DNA from: a virus
DNA length: 28,039 nt
Virus record (IMG/VR): IMGVR_UViG_3300032282_000772
Span: 1-28,039 of that record
Reading direction: 5' to 3' (one strand)
The notes beneath the pieces are model-generated. The model worked only from the letters and a program-made list of their open reading frames with translations, searched no databases and was not told where the DNA came from. Below are positions 21,034-27,906 of the stretch, piece by piece. Position 1 is the first letter of the stretch. Each line of letters starts with the position of its first letter. Made by a program: the position numbers and the translations under genes.

Positions 21034-22481
21034 TATTCTAGTCCTGTTGTAGTTGATGAGAAGTATCTGCGTGGTCTACTAGATTTATTTGTAGTTGGTC
21101 CAGTCTTCTGTGGTCCTGCTTCGCTAAATCCCTGTCCTGCAAGGTGAGTTGCAGGTTCTGCTGGTAATGAGGGATCATCTAATAATTCACGTAGTCTATA
21201 GTCAATTACATCTGTCACTGCAGGACTACTTGATGCACTCTTAGCAGTATTCAATTCATTATATTCACGTTGCACATCACGTATAGAATAGTTATCAGGG
21301 TACTTAACACTGCCGTTAAATTGTCGACCTTGATACATACCAAATAGTTTCCATATCTGTTCTTCTGCTAATTCTAGCGAATCTGCTTTTTCACTAAGGC
21401 GCGCATTTAACAATTGAAATTCTGTTTCAAGGGCAATACCTGACATAGCACTACTCTGTGTAGCACGAACACCACCTGTATTTGCCATTTGATCGATCTT
21501 CTCAATGAGATCTTTCATGGTTTCACGTATGCTTGTGACGTTATTAGATGAATGTTCTAGGTAGTAGGGATTAAGAGCAGGATCACTACCATCTTGTAGG
21601 ACAATCATACCACCTGCACCACTACCTAATTGTGCAGTAGGTGGAACTACTAACGTAGGATGTCCATCCATACGAATGCTCGAATCAATCTCAGATGTAA
21701 GGTTATATATCATGCGTTGTACATCGGCAATATCAGTGATATCTGAAATACCTTGACCACGAACAATACTCTTACGGTTATAGACACATATGGCAGGTAC
21801 TCGACCTAGTCCGTTAGGTTCAATACTCTTAATTTGTGCTTCACGACGTTGATCATCTAAAATCCAAGTACGAATTTCAGTAGGTGTCCATTCTTTGACC
21901 ACTGTGATCTTATCTAGGACATCTTCAATGTAGCGTATGTATACTAAGTCATAACTACCATTTAAGTTTCTATGCCATGTCCAATCATTAACAACCATAG
22001 GTGTGATGATGTTTACATAAGGACGAACATTTGCTGCTTGTTCTTGTGCTAGGGTTTCTGCACCAATGTTAGGCTTGGTCATTAACAACCACGTATGTCC
22101 GAACACCGATGTCCATGTAGATACTTCCTTCATGAAAGCATTAAATGATCTACCTTCATAGTCAGCATCTTTAAGAAATGCTTCAAGGTCTGCTTGACCT
22201 TCCCAATCTGCAAAATCACGTTCAATGTCATTGCGAAATAGGAATGAGAGGTATGTACTAATAATGCTGTTGCAATGATTGTCTAAGGGAGTATTGCGTA
22301 AGCGTGCTTGATAGTCAGCATCATTCTCTAGTTGATACTTAGTAAGATAACCTGCTCTACGGTAGTCGTCACCGCCCATAAAACTGTCTAACAAGAATTG
22401 GAAGCGAGGGCGCATTCTTCCATATTCACGATTTACCATGCTTAGTCTAACATAGTCTTCAACGAGTGTTTGATTTGCCAC
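21033..22481 (-). CDS. Portal protein
   Basis: The start is GTG 22481 with AAGGATAAAGCA before it; 482 residues, a normal portal size. Recognisable parts: DSFMGGDDYRRAGYLTKY, NTPLDNHCNSIISTYLSFLF (60-80 area), a central beta section with DWTWHRNLNGSYDLVYIRYI, then RGQGISDITDIADVQRMIYN and the long helix MKDLIEKIDQMANTGG characteristic of portal stems. It forms the dodecameric ring for DNA entry at the capsid vertex. It sits between TerL and the head genes, as in most tailed phages. The C-terminus is proline- and serine-rich. Confidence 0.9.
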   Translation of the reverse strand: MANQTLVEDYVRLSMVNREYGRMRPRFQFLLDSFMGGDDYRRAGYLTKYQLENDADYQARLRNTPLDNHCNSIISTYLSFLFRNDIERDFADWEGQADLEAFLKDADYEGRSFNAFMKEVSTWTSVFGHTWLLMTKPNIGAETLAQEQAANVRPYVNIITPMVVNDWTWHRNLNGSYDLVYIRYIEDVLDKITVVKEWTPTEIRTWILDDQRREAQIKSIEPNGLGRVPAICVYNRKSIVRGQGISDITDIADVQRMIYNLTSEIDSSIRMDGHPTLVVPPTAQLGSGAGGMIVLQDGSDPALNPYYLEHSSNNVTSIRETMKDLIEKIDQMANTGGVRATQSSAMSGIALETEFQLLNARLSEKADSLELAEEQIWKLFGMYQGRQFNGSVKYPDNYSIRDVQREYNELNTAKSASSSPAVTDVIDYRLRELLDDPSLPAEPATHLAGQGFSEAGPQKTGPTTNKSSRPRRYFSSTTTGLE

Positions 22482-22495
22482 TGCTTTATCCTTTT

Positions 22496-23773
22496 TTATC
22501 TAACTGCCCAAGTCTGATTTATGGACTTAGTGCGATCTTCAGCGATACTATGTGTCCAATGTTGGTTAGGATTAATAGAATTTGGCTGTCTAATTGGGAA
22601 CAAGAAATCGACCATATAACGAAGTGCATCATTCATATGGTCAAATCCACTGTTCTTGTCAGGAACAGAAGTTCCCTCTTTGTACGTATGCTTCTCTAAG
22701 CACTCTATTACATATTTACATTTAGGGTCAATATATAGTGTTCTTTCATTAGTAGAACTACACAGTTTTGCATTAACTGCGTTTACTCCGTCTCTAATGG
22801 CGTTATGTGAGTGTGGGGCTTTTACAGTAAATCCAGCTGAACGTAGTATAGTGTGGTCAGTGCGTCCACCCGCTGATGTACGACGTTGTGCTCCTGCTGG
22901 ATCTGGATAGCAGATTATGTTGTTAGTGGGATAGCGTGTTTTTATCTCTTGTACCATCTCATCAGTAGATGATCCATAGATTTTAATTTCATCTATAACG
23001 TGTAGCAAGTTGCCAATCTTAATTGCTACTACAGCACTCATAGGATCAACGTTAAAGTCCATTCCAATATGTATATCAGCAATCTTACGTTCAGGTGGTG
23101 TGTATGCTACTACATTAGTACGACGGTCAAATGCATAAAATATTCTACCAGAGAAGGTTTCAAAGGTTGCTTCAAATTCTTGTCTGAACGTACGCTCATC
23201 TAAACTACGACGTGCTGCTTCTACTTCTTCAGGCTTTACATTACCACCTTCAATAGTAGTATATGAGAAACTACGCCATTCATGGGGAAAATCATCTTGT
23301 GCAGTGTAAAGATCATGTGCCCAATTAAGACCTTTAGGTGTACCAATAAAGAGTGCACCACCTTCACGATCTGCTAGTGTAGGACGTAGTGTTTCGTACC
23401 ATGCTTCTGCTGCGATGTCAGCAAATTCGTCTAATACCAGGTAGTCGAGACCAATACCGCGCAGACTATCATAATTGTCAGCACCTTTGAGAGCAATAAC
23501 GGATCCATTTTTAAGTTCGAATGATAATTCAGTTTCGTTAATCTTCTTTGCCCAACGCAGGTTGACTAACTTTTTCTTGAGTGCTTTAAATGCAATCATC
23601 TTAGCTTGCTTATATGTAGGTGCTACATACCAAACTGTTTGATCTGGCATTCTTGCTGCTCTACATAATTCACGTATAGCAAGGTGTGTCTTACCAAAAC
23701 GACGACCTGCAACTACTACCTTAAATCGGTGTGGTGCATTTACTATCTCTGATTGTGCTGCACTTAGTGGCAT
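22496..23773 (-). CDS. terL: Terminase large subunit
   Basis: This 425-residue ATPase-nuclease packages the DNA. The Walker A motif AGRRFGKT is at residues 22-29, Walker B LVLDE ends at D115-E116, and the coupling motif is near FIGTPKG. The nuclease domain has the first acidic strand HIGMDFNVDP (about 237-246), a middle YPDPAGAQRRTSAG, and the final acidic FDHMNDALRY near 380. All key residues seem present. The ATG shares one base with the TerS stop (TAATG). It acts on the portal with TerS at the procapsid. Confidence 0.95.
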   Translation of the reverse strand: MPLSAAQSEIVNAPHRFKVVVAGRRFGKTHLAIRELCRAARMPDQTVWYVAPTYKQAKMIAFKALKKKLVNLRWAKKINETELSFELKNGSVIALKGADNYDSLRGIGLDYLVLDEFADIAAEAWYETLRPTLADREGGALFIGTPKGLNWAHDLYTAQDDFPHEWRSFSYTTIEGGNVKPEEVEAARRSLDERTFRQEFEATFETFSGRIFYAFDRRTNVVAYTPPERKIADIHIGMDFNVDPMSAVVAIKIGNLLHVIDEIKIYGSSTDEMVQEIKTRYPTNNIICYPDPAGAQRRTSAGGRTDHTILRSAGFTVKAPHSHNAIRDGVNAVNAKLCSSTNERTLYIDPKCKYVIECLEKHTYKEGTSVPDKNSGFDHMNDALRYMVDFLFPIRQPNSINPNQHWTHSIAEDRTKSINQTWAVR

Positions 23774-24249
23774 TATTCGTCGTCAGTCCAAGGTAGTGGT
23801 TGATTGGCTTCACTATCTAGAGGGTTGTCACTCTGTCCTAAGAGATTCTTCCCTAACCAAATCAACATAACTACATTACCACCTAGTGCAGCTTTAAGTT
23901 GTGCCATACGTAGAGACTGACGGATATCCTCTCTTCCCTTTCGTAGCGCCATCTCAAAGTTTCGTGCTAATGTATTTTCATCTATGTCAAACCAACGCGC
24001 AATCTCACCGTCTTTACAACCTATTGCTGCTAGTTTATATACATCTTCAGGATTGACAACACGCTTACGAATGCCACGCCCTACTTCATAACCTCGAACT
24101 TCAACTGCTACAAGTTCTTTAGGTTTATTTCCTCTTTTGGATGGGTCGCGCGGTACTTCAACGATACCACGTTCTTCTAGTGATATTATATAGGGATCCG
24201 TGTCTTCTTCTAGTGACGGATCGGTCTGCATTTCGAGTTGTTCTTGCAT
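23773..24249 (-). CDS. terS: Terminase small subunit
   Basis: The preferred start is ATG 24249 (MQEQLEMQTDPS, 158 residues). A longer frame opens at 24303 but would run through the terminator hairpin and the promoter, so I reject it. ATG 24231 is an alternative. The DNA-binding helix-turn-helix is EDVYKLAAIGCKDGEIARWF (about residues 68-87), then DIDENTLARNFEMALRKGRED, and the oligomerisation part LKAALGGNVVMLIWLGKNLL matches TerS proteins. It recognises the packaging site. No Shine-Dalgarno is seen; the transcript may begin only a few bases before the ATG. Confidence 0.85.
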   Translation of the reverse strand: MQEQLEMQTDPSLEEDTDPYIISLEERGIVEVPRDPSKRGNKPKELVAVEVRGYEVGRGIRKRVVNPEDVYKLAAIGCKDGEIARWFDIDENTLARNFEMALRKGREDIRQSLRMAQLKAALGGNVVMLIWLGKNLLGQSDNPLDSEANQPLPWTDDE

Positions 24250-24254
24250 GCATA

Positions 24255-24265
24255 TATTTATTATA
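24255..24265 (-). promoter_or_regulatory. Class L promoter before the terminase genes
   Basis: TATAAT (24260-24265) merges into AATAAATA (24255-24262), directly after the T-tract of the terminator. No -35 box is present at 16-18 bases. Predicted transcription starts near 24253, about 4 bases before the TerS ATG. Confidence 0.6.
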
Positions 24266-24268
24266 CGC

Positions 24269-24301
24269 AAAAAAAGACCTACAGGTTTTATGCTGTAGGT
24301 C
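24269..24301 (-). terminator. Intrinsic terminator closing the early-type operon
   Basis: A perfect 9-bp stem GACCTACAG/CTGTAGGTC with an 8-nt loop is followed by seven T residues on the minus strand. It ends the operon of four small genes 25331-24325 and insulates the terminase promoter that starts right after it. Confidence 0.92.
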
Positions 24302-24324
24302 ATAAATCGGAGATTATGTAGTTA

Positions 24325-24669
24325 TTATTTTATAGCAGATACTACTGAACGAGATTTAAAGCGTTGTCGCTCGAGTGCTTCTTCTTGCATACGGCGATCG
24401 TACTCTTCATCGTAGTCAGGATTTTCGTATTTTTCTAGTCGTTCAACTTGTGTAGTAAACTTGTAGATATAGTACTCTTCACAGGGCTCATAATAACCGT
24501 GTTCTTGTCGCAACTTGCCCAATTTAAGCAATGTAAGGAATGCCTGTGCTTCTTCCATTGTCTCGCATTGCGGTGTACCAGGTTGTTGTGCAATTACTAC
24601 TGTACCGTCAAGTTTAGTACGTTTGTTATGTATCTCATAATGAGTAGTGGATGTAAATGTAAGTTTCAT
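24325..24669 (-). CDS. Hypothetical 114-residue protein, last gene of the early-type operon
   Basis: The product MKLTFTSTTHYEIHNKRTK has a beta-rich N-terminus, an acidic helical middle (ETMEEAQAFLTLLKLGKLRQ) and a very charged C-terminus (ERLEKYENPDYDEEYDRRMQEEALERQRFK). It is soluble with no membrane segment. Its ATG overlaps the upstream stop by 4 bases. No family recognised. Confidence 0.72.
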   Translation of the reverse strand: MKLTFTSTTHYEIHNKRTKLDGTVVIAQQPGTPQCETMEEAQAFLTLLKLGKLRQEHGYYEPCEEYYIYKFTTQVERLEKYENPDYDEEYDRRMQEEALERQRFKSRSVVSAIK

Positions 24670-24869
24670 ACTGATTCCTCGAGTTTATTAACACGAATTT
24701 TATCGTTAAGTTGACAAACAAGTTCAGTACCTGTATCGTCAAACCAAATAAAGTCACTGCCATCACCATCCCAACGAATTTCACATTTGACTTCGTTTTG
24801 TTCAGTACGATTGCGAGTCGGTATAACTAAGTAGTCCATACCATTTAATTTTCCAGAATATGCTTTCAT
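24666..24869 (-). CDS. Hypothetical 67-residue protein, early-type operon
   Basis: A small beta-rich acidic protein (MKAYSGKLNGMDYLVIPTRN ... WFDDTGTELVCQLNDKIRVN). It reads like a compact beta-barrel fold of about seven strands, but no family is recognised. The ATG and stop overlap both neighbours by 4 bases (ATGA), so translation is coupled in series. Confidence 0.7.
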   Translation of the reverse strand: MKAYSGKLNGMDYLVIPTRNRTEQNEVKCEIRWDGDGSDFIWFDDTGTELVCQLNDKIRVNKLEESV

Positions 24870-25057
24870 TGTGTTTCCTTCAGTTTAATTTCGTATGCTT
24901 CTTGCAGCAAGTTAAATTCGCGCAAAAAATCCTGCTTGTCTTCGAATGATAAGTCGGTTTTCATCAGACTATCTCGTGCATGTCGCATATATGCTAATAC
25001 ACGCACACGTTCAAATAGTACGCGGTGTGTAGGTCTAGGCGGTTGCTTATTGTCCAT
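24866..25057 (-). CDS. Hypothetical 63-residue helical protein, early-type operon
   Basis: I start it at ATG 25057 (MDNKQPPRPTHRVLFERVRV) because AGGAG lies 10 bases upstream and the overlap with the preceding gene is then only 11 bases; a longer version from 25111 would lie mostly inside that gene. The product is helical and charged (ARDSLMKTDLSFEDKQDFLREFNLLQEAYEIKLKETQ). No family recognised. Confidence 0.65.
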   Translation of the reverse strand: MDNKQPPRPTHRVLFERVRVLAYMRHARDSLMKTDLSFEDKQDFLREFNLLQEAYEIKLKETQ

Positions 25058-25331
25058 TTTGCATGTTCTCCTGTAAGAATTCGTCAAGCAGTGCTTGTTT
25101 GTACGGTACAATTAAGTCGTTAAATGTACCACCAATAACGTACATTTCGTCAGTTGCATCGCCACACAGAATGTCGAAGAATTCGTTGTCGAGCATAGTT
25201 ATGTCGAGCACACTATCGCGTTCGAGAATACCGGCAAGAGAATGTAGACGATTACCGAGTTTACGCATACGCTGTGCAAATTCGGGAATATCGACGTGTT
25301 TAATTTCGTCAGAGTTTACGTAGATTGTCAT
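25047..25331 (-). CDS. Hypothetical 94-residue protein, first gene of an early-type operon
   Basis: I start it at ATG 25331 (MTIYVNSDEIKHVDIPEFAQ) because the leader GCGAAAAAACT equals those of the other class E genes; an in-frame ATG at 25352 has no ribosome-binding site. The protein is acidic and mixed alpha/beta, with RMRKLGNRLHSLAGILERDS (about residues 22-41). It lies 39 bases below the hairpin of class E copy 3. No family recognised. Confidence 0.72.
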   Translation of the reverse strand: MTIYVNSDEIKHVDIPEFAQRMRKLGNRLHSLAGILERDSVLDITMLDNEFFDILCGDATDEMYVIGGTFNDLIVPYKQALLDEFLQENMQNGQ

Positions 25332-25370
25332 AGTTTTTTCGCTTTCTGGCATATAGCCAAGGGTTTATAC

Positions 25371-25429
25371 ATGTACAGCGGGATTGCTGTACATATATTT
25401 ATTATACACTAAAGTTAGTGTAATGTACA
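25371..25429 (-). promoter_or_regulatory. Class E promoter with 5'-terminal hairpin (copy 3)
   Basis: The -35 box TGTACA is at 25424-25429, the spacer is 17 bases and the -10 box TATAAT is at 25401-25406. A perfect 9-bp hairpin ATGTACAGC/GCTGTACAT with loop AATCCC lies at 25371-25394, its base 7 bases below the -10 box. Upstream is an A-tract (AAAAAACTG) shared with copy 4. An AATAAATA class L box overlaps the -10 box, so it may serve at both times. Confidence 0.88.
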
Positions 25430-25444
25430 CAGTTTTTTTTAACT

Positions 25445-25630
25445 TTATTCGTAGTACGAAGGGTGCACGTCGTTTAAGACGAGGAATGATCGAAGTTCGC
25501 AGATCTCGTCTTCGTGCTCGTCATAGTCGAGACCGGCGATTTCGCATACTGTCGATAGCGCATGTTCGGTTTCATAACCGTGTTTACGCAACTTGCGAAA
25601 TACTGAGAGTGCTGTAGTGTTATACATCAT
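25445..25630 (-). CDS. Hypothetical 61-residue protein
   Basis: The start MMYNTTALSVFRKLRKHGYE overlaps the stop of the upstream gene; GAGGAG 8 bases before ATG 25630 is a good ribosome-binding site (ATG 25627 is possible). The N-terminal half is a basic helix, the C-terminal half is acidic (DYDEHEDEICELRS). Second gene of the operon from class E copy 4. No family recognised. Confidence 0.7.
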   Translation of the reverse strand: MMYNTTALSVFRKLRKHGYETEHALSTVCEIAGLDYDEHEDEICELRSFLVLNDVHPSYYE

Positions 25631-25782
25631 TCTGCAAACTCCTCTTCCATGTAAGAATCGACATCGTCGAGTTCGTACTCAGATTCTGGCAAGTGTTGTG
25701 CTGCATAAAGTGCTTCTTCGAGTGAATCAGCTTCGATGGTTGCGTAATGTGTAGTTATACGTTTAATTACAAATGTTTTCAT
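25627..25782 (-). CDS. Hypothetical 51-residue acidic protein
   Basis: The start is ATG 25782 (MKTFVIKRITTHYATIEADS) after AAAGGAAAAAACC; an ATG at 25812 lies inside the leader hairpin and is rejected. The protein is an N-terminal beta stretch followed by a strongly acidic helix (SLEEALYAAQHLPESEYELD, then DDVDSYMEEEFAE). The strand-helix pattern with 'IEADSLEEALYAA' is found in many small phage proteins without known role. First gene of the operon from class E copy 4. Confidence 0.75.
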   Translation of the reverse strand: MKTFVIKRITTHYATIEADSLEEALYAAQHLPESEYELDDVDSYMEEEFAE

Positions 25783-25802
25783 GGTTTTTTCCTTTAGTTT
25801 AT

Positions 25803-25858
25803 ATACACTCATTATCGAGTGTATGAATAATTATACATCAATTTTAGGTTGGTGTACA
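25803..25858 (-). promoter_or_regulatory. Class E promoter with 5'-terminal hairpin (copy 4)
   Basis: The -35 box TGTACA is at 25853-25858, the spacer is 17 bases and the -10 box TATAAT is at 25830-25835. A perfect 8-bp hairpin ATACACTC/GAGTGTAT with loop GATAAT lies at 25803-25824, its base 6 bases below the -10 box. The first gene starts 20 bases below the hairpin. It begins 21 bases after the glf stop, in an otherwise empty spacer. Confidence 0.88.
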
Positions 25859-25879
25859 CAGTTTTTTACGAAAAGTGTA

Positions 25880-26893
25880 TCATTTCGGACACAGTTTTAG
25901 GTAGTCACGAGCAATTTTTAGTGAACTGGCGATCGCTTGATGCATGTCCAAATAAGCATACATCCCACACCTACCAATAAATGTCATTTTCTCATGTGGA
26001 ATATCACTATATTTTTTATATAATGCTCTATTATCTCCATTAATATCTTTAACTGGATAATATCTTTCCATATTATTATCTCGATAATCACAGGGTTCTT
26101 CAAATGTCACTGTAGTATAATTACCGTCACCACCATGATGCGGTAAATGTCGCCATTCAGTCACTCGTGTAAAGGGTCTATCATGAGTAAAATTAACTGT
26201 AGCAACTGGGAATATCTTTGATTCTTTTAATGTAGTACTATGAAACTTAATAGATCTCCATGGTAATGGACCGAATCGATATTCCCAATATTCATCTATC
26301 GGCATACTATTGAATATATGCTCATATTGATCTTCAAAATGTTTGTCATATGAAGTACTACATATTGTAGTTATATTCGGGTGATCGAGCATATTCTTAA
26401 TAATGTCTGTATATCCATTAACTGGTAATGCCTGAAATTCATCATCTGGAAAATAATATTCATTATCATCATCTCGAATTTTAACTCGATTAACAATATC
26501 TGGATCAATTTGTTCTAATTCCATACCCCACATTTTACGAGTGTACGGTTTATAGAATATATCTATAATATTATCTCGACCTACTGCATTTGCAGTTTCT
26601 TTATTAACTGGTAAAGTATAATACTTACCATTATATAATGCTTTTACACGATGTTTATAAGGTGTCCATTCACCAAATCTTTGCAGATAATCCCATACTT
26701 CTCGATTATTGGTATGAAATAAGTGTGGTCCATACTGGTGTATACGAATACCGTGTTTGTCTCTATAATCGAATGCATTACCCGCAAGATGCGGACGACG
26801 ATCTATAACTGTCACCGATTTACCTGCATCGGCAAGTTCACGAGCAACTGTTGCACCACTAAATCCTGCACCAACCACTAATATTTTTTTCAT
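25880..26893 (-). CDS. glf: UDP-galactopyranose mutase
   Basis: This 337-residue flavoprotein converts UDP-galactopyranose to UDP-galactofuranose, using reduced FAD. Seen in order: the dinucleotide motif GAGFSGATVAREL (8-20), RRPHLAGNAFDY (32-43), YGPHLFHTNN (54-63), IFYKPYTRKMWGM (about 111-123, the YT.K.W signature), SMPIDEYWEYRFG (about 194-206), and the C-terminal FAD motif FIGRCGMYAYLDMHQAI (about 306-322). Bacterial Glf proteins are about 360-390 residues, so this is slightly short but complete. Its ATG overlaps the upstream stop by 4 bases. With a GalE-like gene in the same operon it points to a galactofuranose pathway for a surface or virion glycan. Confidence 0.94.
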   Translation of the reverse strand: MKKILVVGAGFSGATVARELADAGKSVTVIDRRPHLAGNAFDYRDKHGIRIHQYGPHLFHTNNREVWDYLQRFGEWTPYKHRVKALYNGKYYTLPVNKETANAVGRDNIIDIFYKPYTRKMWGMELEQIDPDIVNRVKIRDDDNEYYFPDDEFQALPVNGYTDIIKNMLDHPNITTICSTSYDKHFEDQYEHIFNSMPIDEYWEYRFGPLPWRSIKFHSTTLKESKIFPVATVNFTHDRPFTRVTEWRHLPHHGGDGNYTTVTFEEPCDYRDNNMERYYPVKDINGDNRALYKKYSDIPHEKMTFIGRCGMYAYLDMHQAIASSLKIARDYLKLCPK

Positions 26894-27906
26894 AAGTCTA
26901 ATACCACCTGCAATTCTCGTTGTTGCACACTCTTATCAAGTGGATGTAAGGTGTATAGAGCATGTCGTTGTGCTTCAGCAATTACAGTCAATTCGTGTGT
27001 ACTGCAATCTTTTAAGTCAGCGGCAGTTAAACTTGCTAATGACTCATCACCATAATAAATTTTCATTTCCGCTGGTTCACCGATTAAAATACTACCTACA
27101 TCAGCAACTTGAGTAGGTCGTGCTCTCCACCATCCACTACCTGCATGATAGTATCCTGGCATTAAACAACCCCAGTGATGTGCATATACAGCAACCATTA
27201 CGTCTTCAGTGATACGTTCCTGATTGTCTTTCTTACTACCAAAGTATTCGATTGGCCAAGGGCAGTTTTGTTTCTTTAACCACTTTTGTGTTTTACCTTG
27301 TACTAAACTAGCAAAGTTGAATGTACGATCTTTATCTTCAGGATGTACCCGCATTGTTTGACGGTGTAGGTGATATGGATTAGGATTGTATGTATGTACA
27401 TTCTCTAAATTAGTTAACTTACTCACATCACCACCTGAGAATGCACTAATAAGTACTGGCAACTTTTCTTTACGAATACGACTTAAACCTTTAAGAATGA
27501 ATTTTTTACTTACTTCATTAAATCCTTCAAGTTGTACGTGTTGATTTTTAAGATGATCTCTAAACAAGTCTTCTTCACACCGTTCATTGGAGAAGTATAG
27601 ACTATTATAGATACTCTCGATTTGCCAGTCATCATAGGCTAATATAGCATCAGGACGTTGAAATAGTGTCCATCCTACGTTATACACGCTCTGTACAAAT
27701 GATCCTGCATTATGCAAGAAGCATATAACTCGATCATATTCGTCAAGTGTTTCGCCAATCTTTACTACACGTTGATCGACTGTATGTCCCATATCTCGCA
27801 GACATCTTAATAAACTATAGTGTGATGGCACTACTTTAAGTTGCTGAAACTTATAGAAGTCTTCTGTACACTGTAGTTTGTTCATTCCTGTTATCAAAAT
27901 TCTCAT
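26890..27906 (-). CDS. Possible GT-B-type glycosyltransferase
   Basis: The 338-residue protein begins MRILITGMNKLQCTEDFYKF. Its first part has a Rossmann-like pattern with LRDMGHTVDQRVVKIGETLD and YDRVICFLHNAGS (about 56-68). The second half includes LPVLISAFSGGDVSKL, RTFNFASLVQGKTQKWLKKQ, and a segment GYYHAGSGWWRARPTQVADVG then ILIGEP (about 256-284). Such a 'GxGWWRxRPxQ' C-terminal patch with a following small loop suits the nucleotide-sugar site of GT-B enzymes. It lies between a GalE-like and a glf gene, which supports transfer of a sugar such as galactofuranose. There is no clear catalytic proof, so the call rests on context and a fold impression. Confidence 0.5.
   Translation of the reverse strand: MRILITGMNKLQCTEDFYKFQQLKVVPSHYSLLRCLRDMGHTVDQRVVKIGETLDEYDRVICFLHNAGSFVQSVYNVGWTLFQRPDAILAYDDWQIESIYNSLYFSNERCEEDLFRDHLKNQHVQLEGFNEVSKKFILKGLSRIRKEKLPVLISAFSGGDVSKLTNLENVHTYNPNPYHLHRQTMRVHPEDKDRTFNFASLVQGKTQKWLKKQNCPWPIEYFGSKKDNQERITEDVMVAVYAHHWGCLMPGYYHAGSGWWRARPTQVADVGSILIGEPAEMKIYYGDESLASLTAADLKDCSTHELTVIAEAQRHALYTLHPLDKSVQQRELQVVLDL

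Noticed and set aside
24250-24303. Upstream start of terS at 24303.
   Set aside because: These 18 codons run through a perfect terminator hairpin and the promoter-like box, with no ribosome-binding site.
25052-25111. Long version of the 63-residue protein from ATG 25111.
   Set aside because: It would lie inside the preceding gene by 65 bases with no ribosome-binding site, whereas ATG 25057 has AGGAG.
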